Source of the DNA: Lachnospiraceae bacterium
Lineage (GTDB): Bacteria > Bacillota > Clostridia > Lachnospirales > Lachnospiraceae
Assembly: GCA_016301965.1 (NCBI GenBank)
Contig: JAEDOO010000042.1
Coordinates: 1-12,552, forward strand
Direction of reading: 5' to 3'
Length of the DNA stretch: 12,552 nt
In this document: positions 6,342 through 12,552 of the stretch, one piece after another
Layout of the letters: the number at the start of each line of letters is the position of its first letter
Position numbering within the stretch: position 1 is the stretch's first letter
Program-made: the position numbers and the translations under genes
The notes under the pieces: model-generated
Database searches by the model: none
Told to the model about the DNA's origin: nothing
What the model saw: only the letters and a program-made list of their open reading frames with translations

Positions 6342-7025
6342 TTATCGCAATGTCCGCAAATATACCTTATGCTCTGGCGTAACCCGATAGCTTTCAATGG
6401 CTTTCTGAATAGTCTTTCTATGCACCCACGGTGAAAGCTTTCTCTCTTCCAGATACGAAATCACACTCTCCCACTGCTTGGCCAGCGCAGTGGCAAAGTA
6501 CCAGGCAATCATCATGTTAACATAGTATTCTTCGGAAATGACTTCCGCCACCATGGCAGGATACTCCGGGGCAAAATCCTCATCCAGATACATGCGCATC
6601 AGCATGCCGATGCCATAACGGACCGTATAGGTTTTTCCCGAAACGATCCACTGACATATATGGGGCAGCAGATCTTTTTTATGTTTCGTAAAGCATTTCG
6701 GCTCCGCAAAATCACAGGTCGCCCAGTTGTCGATATACGGAAAAAAACGTTCTATCTCCGCCAGACATGTTTCATAATCCCGGATCCCCGTAATCAGCAT
6801 CATATGCAGATTGTTTTCCTCGTAATACCGGTGCGGCAGTTCATGAATAAAAGCTTTCGCTTCTTCTGTTTTGCTGAAATCCTTCGCAAATTTTCGCAAA
6901 ACGGGAGTTCTGATACCAATGATTCGTTCTTTATCGATATTTGGCATCAGACGACTGTGAAAATCCCGATAGCCAGTATCCTGTAAGGCAAACAATTGTT
7001 GCTGCAAGGCAGTTTGTTCTATCAT
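6342..7025 (-). CDS. AlkD-type DNA glycosylase (DNA alkylation repair protein)
   Basis: A 227-residue protein of the AlkD family, HEAT-repeat-like DNA glycosylases that excise bulky or cationic N-alkylated purines without base flipping. Matching features are IGIRTPVLRKFAK (36-48), the hallmark DNWATCD block with W101 and D105 in the W-x3-D spacing of the AlkD active site, the helical VRYGIGMLMRMYL region (135-147) and MMIAWYFA with W175. These correspond to W109, D113 and W187 of Bacillus cereus AlkD. The ATG at 7025 is preferred because GAGG lies nine bases upstream; the ATG at 7040 has no SD, and the SD for the inner start overlaps it. It is 71 bp downstream of cls on the same strand, but a hairpin lies between them, so co-transcription may be partial. 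Confidence 0.9.
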   Translation of the reverse strand: MIEQTALQQQLFALQDTGYRDFHSRLMPNIDKERIIGIRTPVLRKFAKDFSKTEEAKAFIHELPHRYYEENNLHMMLITGIRDYETCLAEIERFFPYIDNWATCDFAEPKCFTKHKKDLLPHICQWIVSGKTYTVRYGIGMLMRMYLDEDFAPEYPAMVAEVISEEYYVNMMIAWYFATALAKQWESVISYLEERKLSPWVHRKTIQKAIESYRVTPEHKVYLRTLR

Positions 7026-7065
7026 TGATCTGTACCTCATGTTTAAGACACTTATTCATCAAAAT

Positions 7066-7102
7066 CTCTGCTAATGATCTGTAATTGCAGATCAAATCAG
7101 AG
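7066..7102 (-). terminator. Terminator-like hairpin after cls
   Basis: An outer stem CTCTG (7066-7070) with CAGAG (7098-7102) and an inner stem TGATCTG (7075-7081) with CAGATCA (7088-7094), with a 6-nt loop. On the minus strand it is followed by ATTTT. It overlaps the cls stop codon and precedes the alkD-like gene. The weak U tract suggests partial read-through. Confidence 0.55.
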
Positions 7103-8659
7103 AAGCTCCGCAAACAACCGCAAAAACATCTGCCCCAGCCGAAGCTGCGCCTTCTGTCCTGATCTGTACTGCTCTGTGACCTCACGACTCTCGGCCATGG
7201 TTCTTTCCATGTCTTCGCGTATCTCTGTGACTGCAGCACAGTCCGCCATAAAACAACCGTTCTCAAAATGATGATACAGACTGCGGTAATCCAGATTGAT
7301 GGTGCCGCAGGTAGCCATACAGTCATCCGCCACACTCATCTTGGCATGACAAAAGCCCGGAGTCCACTCATAGATCCGCACACCGTTTTTGACCAGCCCG
7401 GAATAGAAAGACCGGGTAATGCTGTAGATCAGCTTTTTATCCGGAATACCCGGGGTAATGATCCGCACATCCACACCACGCTTGGCTGCCAGAGACAGAG
7501 CCTGCGCCATTTCGTCCGTAATAATCAGATACGGTGTCACAAACCAGCAGTAACGCTCTGCCTTATTTGCCATGCTGATATACACGTTTTCGCCCACCTG
7601 CTCATCATCCATGGGGCTGTCCGCATAGGGCTGGATAAAGCCCTGCTGCTTTGCCTGATACGTAATGTCCGGCAGATATCTGTCCAGATCTGCATCATCC
7701 GCATCGTTGGCCCGGATGGCATTCCACATCTCCAGAAACGTGACCGTCAGAGAACGCACCGCATCTCCCTTCAGACGGATCCCCGTATCCTTCCAATCGC
7801 CGTAAGGATGCGTCACATTAAAATATTCGTTGGCCAGATTGTAGCCGCCGGTAAAACCGACTTTTCCATCAATCACCGTGATCTTTCGATGGTCACGGTT
7901 ATTTAAGAACATATTCAGACCGGGAACAAAAGGATTAAACACACGGCAGGCGATTCCCTTTGCCTCCAGAGAATGGGCAAAATCCTTATTCACAAAGCCG
8001 ATTGAACCCATGTCATCGTAAAAAACTCTGACCTCCACACCGGCTTTTACCCGCTCCTCCAGCACATCCTGGATCCTTTTCCAGGATTCCTCGTTCTCAA
8101 TGGCATGATATTCCATAAAGATAAAATGCTCAGCTTTCGCAAGCTCTGTAAGCTGCGCTTCCAGTCCCTTCGCAGCATCATCATAATATGTCACATCCGT
8201 ATTCTGATAGACCGGGTACTTTGAATATCCATGCAGATAAGAAGCTATTCCACACGCTTTTGGATTATTTTGCCTCAGCTTTTCCAGTACATCCGTATTG
8301 TTCGGAAGCTTCGGCAGAAGTACATCATCGATCATCCGATACCGCTTTCGCATATTCCAGGTACTGAAATCCAGGCCGATCAGCAGATACAGTACCACGC
8401 CCAGCACCGGTGCTACCAGAATCAGAATGATCCAGGGCATCTTGACCGTTGATGTCTTGTTCTCGCTGTAGATAGCCAGAACAAGGAACAGGCTGAAGAT
8501 CCTTGTCGCATAATCGAGAAACTGAGCATACTGATTTAACTTAAGAAACAACAAGACCCAGAAGATCAGCTGCAGCAGTATGGCTATACCGCAGAACATC
8601 AGTCGTTTAACGCCGTTTTTCATCTTGGCCTTTCCCTCAACGGTCGTATCGTTTACCAT
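7097..8659 (-). CDS. cls: Cardiolipin synthase, PLD superfamily
   Basis: A 520-residue membrane phosphatidyltransferase that makes cardiolipin from two phosphatidylglycerols. Two HKD motifs are complete: H257-R-K259 with D264 (DHRKITVID) and H438-A-K440 with D445 (CHAKMSVAD), each followed by the expected GG-N or GT-N element. The N-terminus carries hydrophobic segments at about 18-41, 52-66 and 74-96, the PLDc_N-type membrane anchor typical of bacterial Cls, and the total length is normal. The ATG at 8659 is chosen for AAAGGAG ten bases upstream; the longer in-frame start adds seven residues without support. It lies downstream of the 3D-domain gene on the same strand, with a terminator-like hairpin between. 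An AT-rich TGATATTAT (8702-8710 on the minus strand) could be its extended -10, though no good -35 accompanies it. Confidence 0.93.
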   Translation of the reverse strand: MVNDTTVEGKAKMKNGVKRLMFCGIAILLQLIFWVLLFLKLNQYAQFLDYATRIFSLFLVLAIYSENKTSTVKMPWIILILVAPVLGVVLYLLIGLDFSTWNMRKRYRMIDDVLLPKLPNNTDVLEKLRQNNPKACGIASYLHGYSKYPVYQNTDVTYYDDAAKGLEAQLTELAKAEHFIFMEYHAIENEESWKRIQDVLEERVKAGVEVRVFYDDMGSIGFVNKDFAHSLEAKGIACRVFNPFVPGLNMFLNNRDHRKITVIDGKVGFTGGYNLANEYFNVTHPYGDWKDTGIRLKGDAVRSLTVTFLEMWNAIRANDADDADLDRYLPDITYQAKQQGFIQPYADSPMDDEQVGENVYISMANKAERYCWFVTPYLIITDEMAQALSLAAKRGVDVRIITPGIPDKKLIYSITRSFYSGLVKNGVRIYEWTPGFCHAKMSVADDCMATCGTINLDYRSLYHHFENGCFMADCAAVTEIREDMERTMAESREVTEQYRSGQKAQLRLGQMFLRLFAELL

Positions 8660-8769
8660 TTTTTGTCCTCTCCTTTGCAAAAACAGAAACCTTTATCAGA
8701 TATAATATCACATTTTCTTAAGGATAGACATAAAAATACAATTACTTTCAATATCCTGGGTACACTAAA

Positions 8770-8819
8770 AGAAGCCACGGTTCGACTCCTGATATACAGC
8801 AGAACTCCCCGGGGCTTCT
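8770..8819 (-). terminator. Terminator after the PcsB-like/3D-domain gene
   Basis: AGAAGCC (8770-8776) pairs with GGCTTCT (8813-8819), and three further pairs (CGG/CCG) follow past one mismatch. On the minus strand the stem is followed by TTT, giving a short U tail. It lies 18 bases after the stop of the gene ending at 8838. The loop is large. Confidence 0.6.
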
Positions 8820-8837
8820 CATCATTCATTTACTTTT

Positions 8838-10079
8838 TTACTCCACCAGATACACATCCGCATATCTCTTACCAAACTGCAGCGCAGCACTGTGAGAATT
8901 AAAGAAAATATCCACATGACCATAGACTGTTCCACGGTCCTCCACTACATAGGTCTTTCCGTTAATACTGATCTTAGTACCCAGCGGTACACCGCCCATG
9001 GCAACGGTACGGCCTTGTGTGGCCTTGGTACCGCTGGCTGTGATGCCATCGCTCTTTCCACAGCACTTGGAGCAGGCACAATAAGCTGTCAGCTTAAAAT
9101 GGCCCAGATATGTACCGGAAGAGCCTTGCTTTTCCTCTTCCTTAGACTCTTCTTTCTGCTCCTCCTTTTTTGGGGCTTCTTCTTTGGTATTCTGCTTTAT
9201 CACATCAGGACTGGGAACCTTCGACGCAGCTTCCTCTTTTTCCTTTGCAGCAGCCTTCTCAGCAGCGGCTTTTTCCTGCGCGGCTTTCTCAGCGGCAGCT
9301 TTTGCTTCGGCAGCTTTCTTTGCGGCAGCCTGTTCGTCCTTCTGTTTTTTCAGCAGGCTGTTCAGCTCGTCCTCCTGCTTACTGATCTGTTTTAACAGTG
9401 CAGCCGCATTGGATTCGCTGTCCTTGATCTCAGACTCATATTCCCGAATTTGCACGTATGTTTCTTCCACCAGTTCGGAAACCTCTTCCTCTCTGGCTTC
9501 GTACTGTTTCTGCAATTCCTCGATGGCAGCCTTTTCTTCTTTGACCTTTTCTTCTTTCTGGGCGATGAGTTTCACGGTCTCTTCGTATTTTTTCAACATA
9601 TCGCGATCATATTCGGCAATGGCAGAAATATTTTCGGCTTTATTCAGGAAATCGGAAAAGCTGTCCGCACTGAGCAGAATCTCCACATAAGAGGATGTAT
9701 CATTTTCATACATATACTGGATGCGAAGCTTCATATCTTCGTATTGCTCCTGCCGGTCTACTTCTGCGGCATCCAGATCTGCCTGCACCCCCTTCAGTTC
9801 TTCCTGTTTATCATCGTATTGTTCCTGAAGATCAGCCAGACTGTTCTTCAACTCACTCATCTGCTGATTTAATTCTGTCAGATACGCCTGCTTATCATTC
9901 TTTTTGCTTTTTAGACTCTCCAGAGTCTTTTTAGCGCTCTGATAATCCGCCTGTGTTTCTTTCTGCTGAGCCTTTTTGCTGTCGATCTGTTCCTGCGTGG
10001 TCTGGGCATAACAATTCAGTCCCCAGGCAGATGTCATCGCCAGCGAAAGAATCATGGCGATAATTCTTTTTCTTCTCAT
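8838..10079 (-). CDS. Secreted PcsB/CwlO-type coiled-coil protein with C-terminal 3D domain (putative peptidoglycan lytic enzyme)
   Basis: A 413-residue exported protein. Residues 1-26 form a signal peptide (Arg/Lys-rich start, hydrophobic core, cleavage near CYAQ). Residues 27-240 are a long coiled coil; the YVEILLSADSFSDFL stretch in it is typical of PcsB/EnvC-type hydrolase activators that act with FtsEX. An Ala/Lys/Glu-rich linker (about 245-320) follows. The last 90 residues are a 3D (double-psi beta-barrel, MltA/Sps-like) domain: LTAYCACSKCCGKSDGITASGT, VPLGTKISING, VEDRG (D381) and HVDIFF (D390). Of the three Asp that name the domain, the first appears to be Ala360 (RTVAMGG instead of the usual AVD), so activity may be altered. 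The ATG at 10079 has AGAGG seven bases upstream; a GTG two codons earlier is too close to that SD. The predicted role is cell-wall remodelling during division. Confidence 0.88.
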   Translation of the reverse strand: MRRKRIIAMILSLAMTSAWGLNCYAQTTQEQIDSKKAQQKETQADYQSAKKTLESLKSKKNDKQAYLTELNQQMSELKNSLADLQEQYDDKQEELKGVQADLDAAEVDRQEQYEDMKLRIQYMYENDTSSYVEILLSADSFSDFLNKAENISAIAEYDRDMLKKYEETVKLIAQKEEKVKEEKAAIEELQKQYEAREEEVSELVEETYVQIREYESEIKDSESNAAALLKQISKQEDELNSLLKKQKDEQAAAKKAAEAKAAAEKAAQEKAAAEKAAAKEKEEAASKVPSPDVIKQNTKEEAPKKEEQKEESKEEEKQGSSGTYLGHFKLTAYCACSKCCGKSDGITASGTKATQGRTVAMGGVPLGTKISINGKTYVVEDRGTVYGHVDIFFNSHSAALQFGKRYADVYLVE

Positions 10080-10108
10080 TGGCACACCTCTATCTTTGCG
10101 ATGTGCCT

Positions 10109-10137
10109 ATTATAGCATAGATTGCCTGTTTTTTAAA
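10109..10137 (-). promoter_or_regulatory. Promoter of the PcsB-like/3D-domain gene
   Basis: On the minus strand, -35 TTTAAA (10132-10137, 4/6), a 17-bp spacer and a perfect -10 TATAAT (10109-10114) preceded by TGC, an extended -10. It lies about 30 bp upstream of the start codon. Confidence 0.65.
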
Positions 10138-10153
10138 TCTTCTTTTAAACTTT

Positions 10154-10170
10154 TGTAATATTTATGCAAT
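10154..10170 (+). promoter_or_regulatory. Possible WalR-like box
   Basis: TGTAAT-ATTTA-TGCAAT fits the WalR pattern TGTWAH-N5-TGTWAH with one mismatch. It lies just upstream of the -35 of the cell-wall hydrolase gene, which is a common type of WalR target. It reads on the opposite strand to the gene, and the region is AT-rich, so chance is a real alternative. Confidence 0.2.
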
Positions 10171-10350
10171 TCATTTTGTTATTTCATGTAATAGTTGTGA
10201 TATTCGCAGAAAGTATATCCATAAAATTTCACTATACTATTTGATCACACCACTATTATGCGCAACATAAAAGGAAACTTTCACTTTTCCTCATCAATCT
10301 ATGGTAATTGACATTGGTTCTGAACAGATACACATTTTCTTTATATTCAG
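10171..10350. other. AT-rich intergenic stretch without a recognised gene
   Basis: Part of the 337-bp gap between the two divergent genes. No coding potential or RNA gene was recognised. It holds a weak 6-bp inverted repeat AGGAAA/TTTCCT (10272-10277 with 10286-10291) and a TTGACA at 10308-10313 with no good -10 at the right spacing. Confidence 0.5.
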
Positions 10351-10380
10351 TTGACAGTCACACTATATATACCATATACT
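10351..10380 (+). promoter_or_regulatory. Promoter of the blaI-like gene
   Basis: A perfect -35 TTGACA (10351-10356), an 18-bp spacer and -10 TATACT (10375-10380, 5/6), 37 bases before the start codon. The cop-box-like dyad sits just after the -10, so a bound repressor would block initiation. Confidence 0.7.
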
Positions 10381-10386
10381 TTATAC

Positions 10387-10396
10387 TACATGTGTA
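10387..10396 (+). promoter_or_regulatory. Candidate BlaI/CopY-type operator (TACA-N2-TGTA)
   Basis: TACATGTGTA is a perfect match to the TACA-N2-TGTA dyad bound by BlaI/MecI/CopY repressors. It overlaps the expected transcription start of the blaI-like gene, which fits autorepression. It was the only copy noticed in this intergenic region. Confidence 0.6.
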
Positions 10397-10416
10397 AGAT
10401 TTTTGGAGGAATGATT

Positions 10417-10809
10417 ATGAAACATCTGCCACAGATTTCCGAAGCAGAATACGAAGTAATGAAAATTGTCTGGGCATATGCCCCTATCAGCACCAACGAA
10501 ATTACAGAACGACTGGTACGAGTCTCCGACTGGAGTCCCAAAACCATTCAGACGCTGATCAAACGTCTGGTTAACAAAGGCGCGTTATCTTACGAAAAAG
10601 AAGGCCGTGTTTTTGTATACACGCCGCTGGTGCAGGAGAAAGAATATGTCGGAGAGAAAAGCCGATCCTTTCTGAAACGGTTTTATCAGGGAAATATCAC
10701 CGCTATGGTATCGGCATTTCTGGAAAATGATGCTCTATCGGAGGATGAAATTGATTCTCTGCGAGATCTTCTCTCCCGAAAACAGACAGGAGGACAAAAC
10801 CTTGACTGA
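10417..10809 (+). CDS. BlaI/MecI/CopY family transcriptional repressor
   Basis: A 130-residue winged-helix repressor. The N-terminal ISEAEYEVMKIVWAYAPISTNEI (7-29), the recognition region WSPKTIQTLIKRLVNKGALSYEKEGRVFVYTPLV (39-72) and the C-terminal helical dimerisation part are typical. In staphylococcal BlaI/MecI, the BlaR1/MecR1 pathway leads to cutting at Asn101-Phe102; the matching place here reads Ala100-Phe101, so the cleavage site may differ. The ATG at 10417 is correctly spaced from GGAGGA; the ATG at 10411 abuts that SD. A TACA-N2-TGTA dyad at its promoter suggests autoregulation. The next gene in such operons is normally blaR1; here only a stub follows, so the signal that relieves repression is not apparent. 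Copper control (CopY) is less likely because the C-terminal Cys motif of CopY is absent. Confidence 0.93.
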   Translation: MKHLPQISEAEYEVMKIVWAYAPISTNEITERLVRVSDWSPKTIQTLIKRLVNKGALSYEKEGRVFVYTPLVQEKEYVGEKSRSFLKRFYQGNITAMVSAFLENDALSEDEIDSLRDLLSRKQTGGQNLD

Positions 10810-10864
10810 TTTTATGCTGCGTTTTCTGATCAGCAATCTAAGAATTGTCCTGGCTTTCTCTCTG
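10802..10864 (+). pseudogene. 5' remnant of a BlaR1/M56-type sensor gene
   Basis: A TTG start at 10802 overlaps the end of blaI by eight bases and has AGGAGG about six bases upstream, the usual blaI-blaR1 coupling. The first 21 codons read LTDFMLRFLISNLRIVLAFSL, which looks like the start of the first membrane segment of M56 sensor proteases. After that the reading is antisense to the minus-strand BNR gene (Pro/Cys-rich, then basic), with no further membrane segments or HExxH motif. The frame stays open to 11383, but that tail is a shadow of the opposite gene. The break lies between about 10838 and 10875. The match to M56 is by recognition of the N-terminus only, so it is moderate. Confidence 0.55.
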
Positions 10865-12358
10865 CCCTGTCCCTGCATATACCCACGTTTCTCCCTGATC
10901 CTGGGACTGATACAGGATTCCTTCTGTCTCACCCGCACCGGTCAGCGCCAGCACGGTCAGCAGTTCTCCCTCCATCTCCGGCATACACAGATACGCGTAG
11001 TCCGCTGCAGTAAAAGCAAGCTCTGCCGCCAGCGGTGGAAGCTCCGTCACCGTATCCACCGGCATCTGCATCTCTGTAAATGTTGCTCCGCCGTCTCTGG
11101 TCACATACAGTCGGGAGTAGGACTGGGAAGCACCGCTAAGTCCCGCAAAGCCGAAATTCTCATCATAAAATACGAGCCCCTCTGTCACACCGATATTTCC
11201 CCCGAAGGGATCTGTATTGATCCTGTTCCAGGTGCTGCCGCCATCCTCCGTTTTTTCCATCTCGTAATATCGGCTTCCTGCTGCCGCATCGGTGACGACC
11301 AGCCGCCAGCCCACCGCTTCTGTCAAAAAGAAATACATGGTTCCATCGGACTGATCCACACTCCAGGATGTACTCTGCTTTGACTCCTCGATCTGTGCTT
11401 CTTCCTGGGCCTTACTGAGCTCGGAAGCACTGGTGTATTCCGGCTCCATGATATAACGCACAGGTATGATCTCACTGTCTTTTCCCGGAACATGCAGAGA
11501 GACTTCATATCCTTTCAGTTCGCCGCCTGCCCTGAGCATGTCTATATAATTTCCGCTTTTGGCCTCACCATCTCCGTCCGCGTCTCCCGGAAGATAGACA
11601 AGACCCTCCGCAGAGCTGAAAGAACGTTTTCCGTAATACAGGATCTCGAAAGTGTCCTCTCCGCTGCTTTCTGCCATAACACTCACCATATCTTCACAAT
11701 TTGCCTTTTCAAGGATGTTGAGCATAGGCGCAAGCTTCATATCTTCATTGTAATCAGCTCTGGCCTCACCTGACAGCCATACTGTAATCTTTGGGCTTTT
11801 GCTGCTGTCATAATCCACAAGATATGTATCCGTTTCGCCGTCTTCATTTTTTCCATAAAGGAACGCAGAAAATGTCAAAATCTTTCCGTCTTTGTCAAAG
11901 GTCATCTGAAATGAGTTACTGATATACAATTCCCCGGGCATACCAAAAGCCGTGTCCAGATCTGTCAGTACCCCCTCTGCGCCATCTTCAAAGAAATTAT
12001 CATGTTCCAGAGGTACTGTTTTTTTTCGCTTCAGCTCATCAATTTTCCAGGAGAGCGCACCATGGTACGGTATAGCCGAATAAACGATTTTCCCGCCAAA
12101 ATACGCCGTTCCCAGAACAAACAAAAGCAGTTCCAGCCAGAACAGCATCCCCTTTTTGCATACTTCTTTCTTCTCCTTTGCCCGGATCCGGAAAAAAATC
12201 CAGAGCACGCAGCAGATAAAGCTGACAACACCGCTCACAGCCAGAACCGGCAAATGTCTTCTGAGCCCACCCAGCCAGCACATTCGATATAGCTGATACA
12301 TGAAGATCAGATATGCCGCCAGACAGACTGCCTTACTGATATGATATGCTTTTTTCAT
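10838..12358 (-). CDS. Membrane-anchored protein with Asp-box (BNR) repeats and an EF-hand-like loop, function unknown
   Basis: A 506-residue protein. Three hydrophobic segments at about 8-29, 37-57 and 71-95 anchor it; the large remainder is probably extracellular. A DADGDG loop (259-264) resembles a Ca-binding EF-hand/dockerin loop. Asp-box motifs of the S/T-x-D-x-G-x-T-W form occur at 370-377 (TEDGGSTW), 420-427 (TRDGGATF) and 485-492 (SQDQGETW), as in sialidase-like and other BNR beta-propellers. With only three boxes and no catalytic sialidase residues recognised, a binding or sensing role is more likely than hydrolysis. The ATG at 12358 has AAAGGAG eight bases upstream; a longer frame to 12436 would run into the upstream gene. 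It overlaps that gene by 26 bases, so translation is probably coupled. The last residues (about RESQDNS) lie opposite the blaR1 remnant and may be a product of rearrangement. Confidence 0.75.
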   Translation of the reverse strand: MKKAYHISKAVCLAAYLIFMYQLYRMCWLGGLRRHLPVLAVSGVVSFICCVLWIFFRIRAKEKKEVCKKGMLFWLELLLFVLGTAYFGGKIVYSAIPYHGALSWKIDELKRKKTVPLEHDNFFEDGAEGVLTDLDTAFGMPGELYISNSFQMTFDKDGKILTFSAFLYGKNEDGETDTYLVDYDSSKSPKITVWLSGEARADYNEDMKLAPMLNILEKANCEDMVSVMAESSGEDTFEILYYGKRSFSSAEGLVYLPGDADGDGEAKSGNYIDMLRAGGELKGYEVSLHVPGKDSEIIPVRYIMEPEYTSASELSKAQEEAQIEESKQSTSWSVDQSDGTMYFFLTEAVGWRLVVTDAAAGSRYYEMEKTEDGGSTWNRINTDPFGGNIGVTEGLVFYDENFGFAGLSGASQSYSRLYVTRDGGATFTEMQMPVDTVTELPPLAAELAFTAADYAYLCMPEMEGELLTVLALTGAGETEGILYQSQDQGETWVYAGTGQRESQDNS

Positions 12359-12552
12359 AATCTTTCTCCTTTGACGCAATACTGATGTTATCCTTGATGA
12401 CCTTATTTCCCATATACCGAAAACTGCCGTTTTCATTGTATTTCACCATCAGCTCACTGGTGATCACTGCGTCATCACATATCACCATATCGCAGACCGC
12501 ATCCACTGTCAACGTCACCGTTCCGTCTTCATTTTCGCGGGCTGCCGTTACT
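12333..12552 (-). CDS. C-terminal part of a hypothetical protein, gene runs off the window
   Basis: The minus-strand frame is open from the window edge to a TAA at 12333, giving about 72 residues: a Thr/Val-rich strand segment (GTVTLTVDAVCDMVICDDAV), then SELMVKYNENGSFRYMGNKV and a charged tail. Two Cys lie six residues apart (CDMVIC). The pattern of short beta strands suggests a beta-rich, possibly exported domain, but no family is recognised. A GTG at 12518 could be read as a start, but the frame continues upstream without a stop and no SD was seen, so it is treated as partial. Its 3' end overlaps the start of the BNR gene by 26 bases and contains that gene's SD, which suggests one operon. 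Confidence 0.6.
   Translation of the reverse strand, partial: VTAARENEDGTVTLTVDAVCDMVICDDAVITSELMVKYNENGSFRYMGNKVIKDNISIASKEKDYEKSISYQ

Noticed and set aside
8776..8792. GGTTCGACTCC, resembling a tRNA T-arm
   Set aside because: The T-stem does not pair beyond two bases and there is no acceptor, anticodon arm or CCA end; the sequence is the loop of a terminator hairpin.
9184..9872. Plus-strand Phe/Ser/Leu-rich open frames resembling membrane proteins
   Set aside because: They are antisense to the Glu/Lys/Ala-rich coiled coil; the hydrophobic look arises from complementing GAA/AAG/GCA codons.
10308..10340. A second TTGACA upstream of the blaI-like gene
   Set aside because: No -10-like hexamer at 16-18 bp; the TTGACA at 10351 with TATACT is far better.
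10727..11383. A 218-codon plus-strand open frame
   Set aside because: Only the part around 10802-10864 looks genuine (blaR1 remnant). The rest is antisense to the BNR gene, whose Asp-box motifs support the minus strand.

Overview
The window looks like a chromosomal segment from a Gram-positive anaerobe of the Clostridia, most likely a Lachnospiraceae gut commensal. This is inferred from gene content (a FucO-type iron alcohol dehydrogenase, a PcsB-like coiled-coil hydrolase with a 3D domain, BlaI, an AIM24-family protein), strong AGGAGG-type ribosome binding sites and moderate GC with AT-rich intergenic regions. No phage, transposase, CRISPR, tRNA or rRNA was seen. No species can be named from the sequence alone.

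Left part (1-3736). A RidA-type deaminase gene (minus) lies downstream of a tandem pair of M14 aspartoacylase-like genes (minus, order of transcription 2654 to 1716, then 1565 to 630). A LysR regulator (plus) is divergent from the pair. The two divergent promoters overlap back to back and sit inside a perfect 9-bp inverted repeat, the likely LysR operator. The first M14 protein keeps the zinc ligands. The second, of the same length, has lost both zinc histidines and the catalytic Glu, so it looks like a pseudoenzyme partner. RidA has its own promoter.

Middle (3737-7102). A 110-aa Cys-rich protein and a FucO-like lactaldehyde/propanediol oxidoreductase (both minus) each have their own signals. 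A near-perfect Rex operator overlaps the -10 of the dehydrogenase promoter, pointing to control by the NADH/NAD+ ratio. Divergent from it is an AIM24-family protein (plus), which meets an AlkD-type DNA glycosylase (minus) at a strong bidirectional terminator.

Right part (7097-12552) has a cell-envelope theme: cardiolipin synthase (minus), a secreted PcsB-type coiled-coil protein with a C-terminal 3D domain (minus), a BlaI-type repressor (plus) with a cop-box-like operator, then a minus-strand membrane protein with Asp-box (BNR) repeats and the C-terminal end of another gene that overlaps it.

The most unusual points are the active/degenerate M14 pair, and a blaI gene followed by only about 21 codons of a BlaR1-like (M56) sensor. 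That remnant still has its ribosome binding site and TTG start, and then runs antisense into the BNR gene with no terminator between. This suggests a rearrangement that removed the sensor-protease and left an orphan repressor.
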